A stretch of DNA of 64,000 nucleotides from assembly GCF_964340395.1 (NCBI RefSeq), contig NC_135568.1:3276501-3340500 (forward strand), written 5' to 3'. Positions 1-12,500 of the stretch are shown here, piece after piece. Every line of letters begins with the position of its first letter. The first letter of the stretch is position 1. The notes beneath the pieces were generated by a model. That model was given only the letters and a program-made list of their open reading frames with translations, had not been told where the DNA came from and made no database searches. A program made the position numbers and the translations under genes. This stretch comes from Glandiceps talaboti (lineage: Eukaryota > Hemichordata > Enteropneusta > Spengelidae).

Positions 1-379
1 AACCTATGTTCTTTTGATAAGGGACAAGTGAAACATAAATTGTTTAGAAAGGTTCACTGTGATTGGCTGTGAGAATCATATGTTCTCATAGGTAAGAGAC
101 AAGTTAAACATGAAGTGTTTAGAAAGGTTCACTCTGATTGGCTGTGAGAATCATATATTAAACATGAAGTGCCTAGAAAGATTCCCTCTGATTGGTTAAA
201 AAACCAAGGAAACATTACATCGTTACTATATCTGGTAGTTTTATATTCTACTTTACAGTATAATATTTGTTGCATTTATGATGTATACATTAATAGAAAT
301 CAACAGTCTCTCTTTCAAACAAATTAAATCCAGAATATCTGACAGCATGTACACAATTTTGTGTTTTTTTGTGTCCTAG
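1..379 (+). other. AP4B1 intron (partial) with tandem repeat
   Basis: Bases 16-200 hold about two and a half copies of a unit of about 75 bp containing AAACATGAAGTG and CTGATTGGCTGTGAGAATCA. No exon was recognised before the acceptor at 378-379. Confidence 0.7.
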
Positions 380-510
380 ACTACCAAACTTAGTTGAATA
401 CACAGAGAGGCCATTGTTGGATGGACTACAAGATAAGAGTGCATATGTTAGAAGAACTGCTGTGATTGGCTGTGTCAAATTATGGCATATTGCTCCATCT
501 TTCATTATTG
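380..510 (+). CDS. AP4B1: AP4B1 exon a (first exon in window)
   Basis: The acceptor is ctag at 376-379 and the donor gtcagt at 511. The exon starts with one base completing a codon and ends with one carried base. It encodes trunk helices including [16 protein letters not shown] and [10 protein letters not shown], which align with the AP4B1 region about 100 residues from the N terminus. Confidence 0.9.
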
Positions 511-3500
511 GTCAGTTGTTATCCTTCTTACAGACTATGGAGCAATCTAGGATGTATGTCAAACTGTGAAAAACACTTACATTTGTCATTTCAATAACAA
601 AATCTTGAAGCAATCATTTCAAGAATAGTAAAGTTTATGTATCGTTATACTGTGAAGTGAGGAAACAACTAAATAACCTTTAACTGAGATATAAGCAAAT
701 GCAGGTTGAATGATCAGCCTTTGTAAGTACTCTTCTCATCCCTTCCCTCAAACTGAAAAAACAGCTGTTGGGGCGCTCTTTCCCTTTCCACGAACTTAAA
801 TTTTTTATACCTCCATGGTTTATGGGAAAAGGATAATAAGGACACCCTGACCATGCATTCTCGCAAGCCAGAGTTATTATTTCTAAAAAAAATACCTGTG
901 GGAGGCTCATTAAGAACGTTGCCGTAAAACAGGTTGTGGTTTGCGATGATGCGACCATGTATTTTGTTATAGTCTCTAACAAATTCAATTCATTTTTATT
1001 TTCTATCTATACCATAGCATTATTTCCTGTCATTTCATAAGAAAAGAGTTTGCTTAGTATGATATAAGTGGGGTTTTTTTTATGTTTATTCTTGATATGT
1101 TTTGATTTTCAGAGAATGGTATAGTTGATCAGTTATATTCCATGCTGAGAGACAAGGATACAATAGTGGTAGTAAACTGTCTTACAGTATTGGATGAAGT
1201 TCTAGATAAAGATGGTGGTGTTGTCATCAATAAAAGCATCGCACATTATTTATTGAACAGGTAAAAAATATAACACATTTTTTACACTCAATCTTGTAAT
1301 GAAAATTCCAGACTTAAAGGCTCGGTTTAGATGCGAATTAAATTTTAGGAATGAAAAGAAGTTGTTTGGTAGAGCTGTAGGCTCTGGAGTGTCTCATATT
1401 CATCCTACCTTCTCACATACTGTGCCATCTCTATTGTCTTTGATAATGCCAAGTTCACTGCCAACACTGAGTATTTGACTTTCTCTTGTAGATTATATGA
1501 ATTTCCAGACTGGGGTCAATCTAAGATTTTACAGTTACTACTAAAATACAAAGTAGAAAATGAAGATGAAGCCTATGATATCATGGTAAGATTTCAATAC
1601 AAATGTCATTTTTAATCAAATCCATTAAGAAAACATTGATTTATTTTTTCTCCATTTTCTGAATTTAATATTCTGGAGAGAACATATGTATTATTCCCAA
1701 CATTTTTTGGGGGGCTCAGCCAAGAAAAATACAAGTGACCTTGAAGGCCTTGTGACAAAACTTCTAGGGTTCAGGTATTTTCCAGCTGAATGAAGTAAAA
1801 TATTGGGGAATACCAGTAATGTAATTATGCTTCCCAAGCATAATGTATGAAAAGATCAGGAAAAACGATGCCAATTTTGAACATTGGGACACATTTTTCT
1901 GAAGGTTGTAGAACCTCATAACACTAAAGGGAAAAACCTGTGAAATTTACATTATTTCCTAACTTTGATTGGATATGGAAGCAGACAAGCCCCTGGAAAG
2001 TGGCCTAGGAAACCCAGGTTGATTATGCCTACATTTTGTTCACAGTAGACACACTTTGATGTTTTCACAGCTGCATTTCTTATTTAAAATTTGACTTGTG
2101 AGATGAGTTAAATTCAGAGAAAAATTCTCAAATCCACAACAAGTCATGGCAGTTCACTAAACAGATCTTAATACACTTGATATACAAATATAGTTTTGCA
2201 CAAAAACTGAAAGTCTCGATCTAAATATGCAAATTAAAGAAAATAAAAGACAGTCTGTCAAAAATTTGTTGTTGTTCTAACGCCAATAGTCCACATCAAA
2301 GTGTTCTGCTTTTCAATAGAGAATCAAGATCTAAACAAAATCCACGAAAATAAAACAAGTCGTTAATGAAGTAGTTATCAAATGTATTGTCACTATTATA
2401 AGCTATGGTGATTTACATTTTGTGATCAATAGAATAGTTACTCTTCACACTCAGGATACTAAAGGAGACTTTCTGGTACAGTAATTCGGAAGTGATATCT
2501 TAGTTTCTTGTGTTTGTAAGCAATGTATGGTTCTGGTCTTTGCATGATTGAGTAATTGTGATTTGAAACTGGTTTGTTTGATCCCAATGGTTGGGGGATA
2601 AAATAACTATTATTTGGCACTAATACATTCATTTCCAATGGATGGAGAATAGAGTTGCTGTCATTTGAAACTGATGCATTAAGTTCCGATGGATGAGAGA
2701 TAGTGTAATTATCATTTAAGACAGGTGTGTTCACTTCCAATGGTTTGGTGGTAGAGTAATTGTGATTTGAGATTAATGTCTGTGGTTGCGATGGTTGAGG
2801 GATAGAGTTATCATCATCTGACAAAGATCTTTTCCTTTTGAATGTCTGTGAAGCAGTAGAACCATGCCAGGTTCCATCGACTACATGTAGTTGTTCATTC
2901 ACATTTCTCCTGTATAGTCTTGCAGTACTTGACTCCTTCAGTGACATATTGGAATAAAATCCATCATATCCTGCATCTTTCATCATAGATGATACATAGC
3001 CTTCTAGGTTGTGCTTGCCTAATCTCTTCATGCTAAAACGAATCAATGCAGTAGGCGATGGAGTTAAAGGTCTCCGGAACATGTCTCCACCTAGTGGAAT
3101 ATACCTTAAGTAGAGTGCCAGTACATCATATAGATTTCTACAGTTAGTTGTATTTTGGTAGTATTTCATTTCTCTTGGTTTGGCTTTCCTTGGCGGCTCA
3201 ATTCCATCATTCAATCTTTCTCTTGGGTAGAAAGTTACATGATTTCCATATTCATCAGCACCAAATACAAACTGATCCGCCTTTGTACGTCTGAGATCCT
3301 CCCCAGAATGAATTCCAAACACTCTCCCCAAATAAAATACAACAGCTCTGGAGAGACCAATTGATGTAGTCATATTCAACACACCTGTTTCCCATAAGCT
3401 TTGTTCTTGCATGGCTGATATAGGCTCAGCTTGCTTTTTCACAACTCCAACACCACTGGCTAGCAATTCCTTTCTCTTCGCATCCAACACTTTTCTAAAT

Positions 3501-6500
3501 CTGGAAAATCCTACGGTATTGGTATCCATGAAATTCAGCCCAGGTTTTCCAGTGACTCTTAGATATCGTTGGATGCCGGAACAAAGAATTAATAGAGTAT
3601 CTGGTGGATAAACTCCCCCCTTCTTATTCCGTGCTTCCATGACAAAGTGTTCAAGCAGCTTGTCTAGGACATTGTCTGGTATGGATATCAACCTCTCTGC
3701 TGTAGGTATCACTTGACCAAGTTTATATTGACAATGATTAGCCCATGTATTCCACACATTAATAGCCCAAGAAGTACTCCTCTGTGTGTTTTTTGGTACA
3801 GCTATACGTCCACCAATTTTTTCTGCAAGTTGTTCTTCAGTGTAGAAGACAAATCGTCCAGTAGCTTCCATATTTACTACTATACAGACTGCATGCTTGT
3901 GAACATGTGATTGAGGTTTTTTCAGCTTCCTGCTTGTGTTTGATGTAACACCTTGTATAATACCATTGTAATACTTCACAGACAGCTTATCTCACTTCCA
4001 ACTTCCCAGTCAGTCATAGGCCTCCATGATAGAGGGACTGGGAGTCCACCATATTTCTTGATGTACAACTGGCAGATACCTCATACACTTATAAATATAT
4101 ATCTGAGTGATGAACAACACTGCCTGTGAAATGTGCTGACCAAATGTGACCACAATAAATGTACCAATATCTGACCACATAAAGCCCACCATCTCACATG
4201 TAGCCCCCCCCCCCCATTAGTGTCTATGGTTTGTTCCTACTAATCCATTCATCCCAAGCATACTGTTTACCAACAACTTTTGTTCCCTGAGGTGCTAGTA
4301 TTCCCAAAAAACAAAAAGTCAACTACAAAAAAGGTCAAAATTTGATTGACCTTAAAACCAAAGGTGTGGTATACAATAATTGGGTCTGTATAATTTGAAC
4401 CACCTTTGTAGACAAACTATGACATAATTGTAAGTATACCCTTTAGCTGTCAAAATGTTGACTCAGTGTTTGACATGTACAGGATTAGCAGTCCTCTACC
4501 AGAGCTAATATTAAAGTTTGTGTAGCGGGTTATAACCAACTCCTTGTCTGAGTTGCTGCTGAAGTCTTATCAGTAATGGATAGTGTAAGACAAAGGGGGA
4601 TTTAGAAGGTGTGAATTGGGTTGACCTTTGTAGTTCAAGTAAAACCAGTCCGGCAAAGTTAGAAACCATATACCTGAACATGGAAGTATAGAAGAGGAAC
4701 CTCCATGGTCTGAAGAATGAAATGCAAGAGTACGGCCCGGACCAAAATAGTTTGCCAAAATTAAGAGGAGAATTTAATTACAGAGAAAATCATACTACTG
4801 CACCATGAATGGAGTAGTGACTTGTCAGACATAAGTACAATAGACACCAGTGGAAAGATAAACAATGCGGCTCCGCCTTGTTGTTTATCTTTCCACACCG
4901 TATCTATTGTGTATGTATAGTCACCTTCTTACTTGTCTGTGGTATAGTCCAGAGATAACATATCAAGGATTTAACTCTAATCCCTCAGTGTTTGATATTT
5001 ATACCCTTTAGCTGTCAAAATATTGACTGGTGTTTGACATGTCTATTGTATGTGTTAAGTAAGTGATAACATTCCTAAAGGAGATTATGGAAGGGAAGTC
5101 AAATAAAGTCAATGACCTGTACTGGTGTTTAAAACAGCAAGTTTAGCAAGGTAGAAATAGATTACTGCAGACAGTGGAGATATTTATGGATACCTGGAGT
5201 CTCACTGGTAATACTGACTCGCACACTACATCTATCGTGGAGAGATGAGCTCATGAGTTAGTATTTTCATTGACCAAGTTGATTGGCATGCATTATAACC
5301 AGGGATGTATACATCCATTTTCAGACATATGGTTTCTGACTTTGCTGGACTGGTTTTACTTGAACTACAAAGGTCAACCCAATTCACACCTTGTTAAATC
5401 CCTGTATATGTCTTACACTACTGATAATTATACAATAGACACTGTGGAAAAATAAACAACAAGGCGGAGCTGCAAAAATTGAAAATGTAAAAGTAAACAA
5501 TAAACAAAAAATAAATATTTGTAAACAAATATGGCCAATCCCAAGCCTCTGTAAATGTGTACCAATTATCTATGCATGAATAGTCAAGAGACTTGGCTAT
5601 CTGGCCTGACAATTTCATTTGTCAGACCTCAAGGCAATATGTGAAGTCGGAGCCAAGTCTCTCCTTCTATCCATGGATGCATTAGTCTCACTAATACATC
5701 CATGATCTATCAAGGATGAAATGAACTAATCCTAGATTACTGGTATGTTTTGTTTTGTTTTCAGAATATAGTGGATATTTGTTTGAAACACAGTAACTCT
5801 GGTGTCAGTAGTAATGCTATCAAATTATTACTTGTAGTCACCAAAGATATGAAAGATATACAGATAGATGTCTGTAAGAGAATTAAAGGTAGGTTGAATA
5901 AATACATGTAATATATAATACAATATGGAGTCATGATGGGTGAATGGTTAGAGTCGCCGACTTGGAATCTGTAGGTTACAGGTTCGAGCCCCATTGCTGC
6001 TGTTTGTTTCTGAGTGTCTAAAGTCCTTGGGTACGATTTGAACCACGATTGTAGTTGTATAATTGGGGACCTGGTAGGATAGAGATTGCTATGTGAATGC
6101 TTTAATCATATGTGCTTATAAAGGCTGCAATGGATTATATGCTCCCCAGGGAGTTGAGGAAGTATAAAGGGCCATTGTGCCGATATAGATCCGTGCCAGT
6201 AGTAATGCGCTTTGAGCACAGAGTGATAAAGTGCTATATAAAAACCAATATTATTATTATTATTATTCATACAATACAATACAATACAATACAATACAAT
6301 ACAATACAATACAATACAATACAATACAATACAATACAAGACAATACAATACAATATAATACAATAAATCTTTATTGATCCTATCAGGAAATTTCAGCAT
6401 CTGCCATAAAAATAATTTAAACGAGTAAATAAAAATAATAAACAAAAGCAAGACTTTTACAATCCAAATACGTAACGTCATAATCAGGATAAAAGAATAA

Positions 6501-9500
6501 CAGATAGTATAGTTTGGCCACTAGGGTTACTGATCAGGGGCCACCTTTATGACTAGACTTGAGGATTACTATACTTAGTCGAGTACTGTCAAGAACAAAT
6601 GTATTGTGTAAGATTGTCTTTTCCAATTATTTGAGAGCAAATAATTGATAAATCTTGGCCACATATAGTTTTCTTTTCCAGTCAACTTGTACTTCTTGAT
6701 CAAGTTATTTGAGTAATTCATATATAAGCATAAGATTTACATCCATATTTCTGTGTGACTGGCAAAAAAAATAATGTTCGGAATGATTTTTGTAAATTAA
6801 ATGTGTTGTCATAGTAACAATAACCCCTACATCTGAGTAACTCATTTTCCCTTCATGTACCATGTGTACTTGCAGTTACAAAAAAGAAACTATTAGATAA
6901 GATTAAGGTTATCCCTTGGGAAACGCAATAGCCCCTCCACCCCCACCCCAACCCCCACCCCCACCTCACGTTTTGTTTGTTGCTGTGTTTTGCCTCTTTT
7001 TCTGTACAGGCAGCTCTATTGCTGCATTGTAGAGAAAAGGAAAATATTGATGGAGGAGACCAAATTGCCAAGTCAGTCATTATTGGGACTTTAAGAAAAC
7101 CGCAATGGAGATATTTTAAAGATCCCAGTTTATTTTGACTGTTGTGGTATAACTTTATCATACCATTTTCTATTCCAGGGTCTTTACTTAATATGCTAAG
7201 TAGTAACAGTTCTGAACTGTGTTTTACATCACTACATCATATACAACTATTAATTCAAATGAACAGAGCACCAAAACTATTCTCTTCAAATTACAAGAAA
7301 TTTTACTGCAGGTAAGGAATGGAATGGATCTTTTATCATACAGTTTAGTACAAGGACAGTTGCTACCATCACACACACCCTCATCCCCACCCTCACCCCC
7401 ACCCCACCCCACCTATTGTTTCTCACAACAATTGCCAAACATTTACATTTATAACACAAACTATAAAACTCAACTTACCTAAATCCAGTTTAAAAAAATT
7501 TGTTTTCATTTGGTTTGATTTATTTCTTCAATAAAAACATGACATTTGTACAGGGTAACCAACCCTATAGGGTGTTCTGTTTGGGGTGTATTCCCTATTA
7601 CTGTAACCCTATTGACATTATTGAGGCAACCATATTGACAGGATTGTCGGTGGCCGAGTGATTAAACCACTTGCCTCTTACCACTGCGATCGGGGTTCGA
7701 ACCCCATTGAGGGTTTGATTAAATTTACCACGCTGTAAGTAAGAAGAGTGATGTTCAGTTTGACTCTACCAAACAACACAGGTTTTCCCAGGGTACCCCA
7801 GTTTCCTCCTGCATGAACACTGAACCCATGAGGGATGGCCCTCACTGGACTTCTTGGGAGACAAGTGTTTATATGCTTACAGAATTATCCAGTATAAATA
7901 AAGATTATTATTATTGGGGCAACCCTATTAGTACCCAGTAGGACAGTTTATTTATTTATTTATTTACAATAGATTTTGTCCCGCGTTTGTTTTTTATTCA
8001 GTCCATTTGCACGCAAACCAAGCAGAATTATTCAAAAGTGTACATTGTATTATCATTACAAATGATATGTGTAATGTTGTCCTAGGTATGAATGTTAATT
8101 TGTGTCAGCTTGATGAAAAACTTTTAAAACATTTGTGAAAATTTTGTCTAATTTTTTTTTCCTGTCATCAGGTACAATGATGTGTCCTATGTGAAATTTA
8201 TGAAGATAGAACTATTAACATTGGTTTGCAATGAAGAAAATATCAAAGATATAGTAAATGAACTGAGGTAAAGTCAGATTACTTTAATATCAAAACATCA
8301 CACACACAGACAGCCAGTCCATTTAAACTAAAATCATGTGGGACGCAACAACATAAGTATGTTTATATGAACGCTGTAGGAGGGAGCAATCTGTGCGATC
8401 ATCAGAACCTTGGACTAGACAGGGATAGTGATGAAGTACATTGTAGTACATAATACGGTCCCTGTCAGGAATTAGACTATAACAACACTTTTACTGCTGA
8501 ACACAGCAGGATTGCAATTAAGAGAACTCTTACTCACTAAATTTAGGTAAAACAAATTTAAAACATAAAAGTGTGTGTTTATCTTTGTATATAGTGCGTA
8601 CTGCACTGATGTATTAGGGGGTATTGCTAGAAAGTCTATCCAGGCATTGGCGATATAATTCTCGTTTTTATTTTGTTTTTTGTATGTAGTGCATACTGCA
8701 CTGATGTATCAGTTAGTATCGCTAGAAAGTCTATCCAGGCATTGGGTGATATCATTTCTGTTTTTATTTTGTTCTTGTATGTAGTGCATACTGTACTGAT
8801 GTATCAGTTAGTATCGCTAGAAAGTCTATCCAGGCATTGGGCGATATAGTCCAAACAAGACCAGAGTGTTCAACACTGTGTATGGAGAGATTGGTAGGAC
8901 TACTAGATTTACAACTTGACTATGTCACATCACAAGTTTTGATTACATTACAAGGTAAGTTTCTATTGTTAGGTTTTAGACAGTTAGTTCAAGGGGCACA
9001 GGTTGAGTTTAGACGGTTTTTACTTTGGTTAGTAATACAAAATACTTTACATGAAACCATGGCTAAACTAATCAAGTATAGTGTTTACAACAATTCATGT
9101 AGCCCTGATGTGTCACTTTTTACCAACCATCAAACTCATGCAGTGTTCGTGTAATGACAGGGATTACCTCAGATTTGTTGATACATACCAACAATTATGT
9201 CATCAAATCTTTCATATATTATATCTTAATACCAGGATTGAGTTATACCAGTATCAAGTAACCAATGTGTGTGTTTCAGTAAGTAGAATACAATATGTGA
9301 TACTTCGTAGGCAACAAAAATTGCATCCAAAAACTGTCTGAACTCAGCTTGTGCCCCTTTAACTTAGATCATACAAAGTCCTTGAATGATGGAGGGGCTT
9401 TAAATCAGGATTTCTTGTTAGATAAAAACAAACTTTTGCAAGTTTTTCTATCAAAAGCTATCAATTGACAACACCTGGATGGATGTGGGTGAAACTGCTC

Positions 9501-12500
9501 CCTCTAATCTTGAAAACTAAAGAGAAATATTAAAATGGCTGTTTTGTAAAGTATGGAAGGTTTTCCCTGGAAAATAGTCTAGTTCCTGACAACTGTGTTC
9601 TGATATACACTATGGTATCTTCACACATTAGTAATTACTAGTAATGTGTAAATCAGAACATGATCATCAGGAATTAGACTACCTGGAAAATTGCTCTGTA
9701 TATATCATGTATCTATCTGGGATGCAATTTGTAGTGACGTTTAAGCCAATGTTAGATTAGGATTAAATTGAACATTTGACAGTTGTCTGGCAGAGCTATG
9801 AGAAAAGTTTGTCCAGATCAAAAGAAAGACCCTATTTAATCTACCGGTATATTATTCCACTGATTAGACAGTAGTAATCCAAAACTGTGCTATTGAAAGA
9901 CTGGGATTTATCAAAGTTAGACCACCAAGATCAGGTGTAAAATAGGGAACTTGCAATCCAGACTGAGCATGCTCAGATGCAAAGGACTATGGGATTATCT
10001 GTGGTTATCGTAATACCTAATCTGGAGCTACTGATAAAATAAACCTCCCACAATGGTCAGGGCAACTATGAATTGATTATTTGTGGTTAAAAACAATGTA
10101 ACATTATTGTTTACAATACTAATTGATTAGTATTTATTATAACATTTCCCATGATGCAACATTCAACATGGCGGGTTTGCAAGTTCCCTATTGGGTTGGG
10201 GTGGGTGGGGGCTGTATCGTAATTGATATACATGGCCATCATGTAAAGACTTAGAGACTGCTGATCTCATATCAAAATTAGCATAAGATGGTCTAGGAAG
10301 AAATATGCAACTATCATGTTACTAGGATAATTATTTCTTTGTCATTTTCATCTACCAGGTTTGTTGCTGCTTGAAAGAAATCAGAGTTTTATAAATCCAG
10401 TTGTAACTCAACTACCAAACTGTGTTGAATTGGTACATGACAGTGCAGGCAAGACTGCAATGGTATGGTTAATAGGACACTATGGACAGGTAGGGTTTAT
10501 CTACTCCCCTATAGTAGTGTATAGTAATGATGTGTAGTAGAGTACCATCAAACTGTGTACATGACAGTGCAGGCAAGACTGCAATGGTATGGTTAATAGG
10601 ACATTATTAACCATACCATTGCAGTCTTGCCTGCACTGTCATGGTTAATAGGACACTATGGACAGGTAGGGTTTATCTACTCCCCTATAGTAGTGTATAG
10701 TAATGCTTCATGTAGAGTAGGCAGCGGCTGTGTACAGTCAAAAGTGGTACTATGTCTCATACTACCCCTGGACAGAGATGGTAGTTAGGTGGGTCTCACC
10801 TAGGGTAAAGGTTGGGTAAAGGTGGCTAAATTTGACTTTTCATATAGTATAGTAGAACTTGTATCTAATTTATATTAACTTTAATAGCCGTATATCTTTA
10901 TTGTCTTTGTTTCTATTTCACCAGGCACTACCAGATAGTCCATATATTCTAGAAGATTTGATTGACAACATTGAGGAAGAGTTTTGTAATCTACTAAAAT
11001 TACATCTTATTGTTGCTACTACCAAATTATTCTTTAGTAGACCAGCAGAATGTCAGGACATGTTAGGCAAACTATTAGAACATTGTATAGGTAAGTTGTA
11101 CTCATTTTAAGGGTTAATGGAATCTTATTAAAGCTACCCTAGCTGCAACTGGAGAATTATTTTTTGATCAGAAAACCAACAATATATTCACTGAAAATTG
11201 TCAAAATACCAATAATAGGGAACTTGCAATCCAGACTGAGCATGCTCAGATGCAAAGGACTATGGGATTATCTGTGGTTATCGTAATACCTAATCTGGAG
11301 CACCTGATAAAATAAACCTCCCACAATGGTCAGGGTAAATATGAATTGATTATTTGCGATTACAAACAATGTATCAACATCGTTTACAATACTAATTGAT
11401 TAGTATTTATTATCACATTTCCCATGATGCAACATTCAACATGGCGGGTTTGCAAGTTCCCTATTAGACATTGTACATGTTAATTAGGGGCTGATTATAT
11501 CCAGAAGTGGTACAACTACAGTTTGAAATCATGATAGCCATGAGGCACAGATTTTTGGGTGTGGACCTAAAAACAAATGTGATTGGATTTTCTGTACCAT
11601 GTTATGTGTACGTATAAAATCATTTACCAACAGGTGACCCAATACTATTCAGAGTGTACAATATTACAAGTAGGTTAATCATATCTAACAAAACAGTTTC
11701 AAGAAACATTCTAGTCATAGCTAGTGCAGCTTTAACAGAGGAGAGATCTGATAAAGTTTGCATAGATATCTTGTACTATTTGTAGATGGAATATCTTGTT
11801 GAGATCACTGTCCATTAGCAATTCTGGTGTTTTGGTCAATGTGATGTCTTCTGATACCATTTGTCAACCAGCGAACTTAGAACTCCTTGATCTCAGTTTT
11901 CTCTAGTCCCGATTGAGCAGTCTAGGTCCTTAGCATTTGACATCATTGTTCTAAGTACATTTATTTGATTAAAATGTGAGAAAGTTTTTGGGATAAATAT
12001 TGTGTACAGCATTAACATTCATCTGGTCTGAACAGATTTGTGGTCAGACAAGTACAATAAGGCCTGTACATGCAAATGTTTGCAGGGATGTGGTGTGTCT
12101 GATCTGACAGGCATGTGGCAGGTCTGTAGCAAACTGTGACAGGCCTGCCACTGCAGGGCTGGTCTGAATTTGATTTATGTTTTCAGTAGTATCCATTGTA
12201 TACTCATATACACACCCTTAATATCATTCATACATACTCATGATAACATTTTACTCCATTTTTTTCAACTTTAGAAATTGAGACCAGTGTTGAGGTGAAG
12301 GAGAGGGCTATGATGTACTATAGACTTCTAAGTCAAGATGTCACTAAAGTAAGTTTGTATAGATACAATGTGTCTGTTTTTCTCCTCTAGAATCAAAGCA
12401 TTTTACTTTTAAATACTCCTTCATGGCAAACCTTCAACGTTAGATACTACTTTTTCATGTATGTAGTTAAAAAATTGCCAGCTTTCCTTGAATTGTTGAC

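Noticed and set aside
5930-5995. tRNA gene
   Set aside because: A and B boxes are present, but no closing acceptor stem was found and the sequence continues into a SINE body with an (ATT)n tail.
7642-7712. tRNA gene
   Set aside because: The B box is perfect but the fold is incomplete and a SINE body follows.
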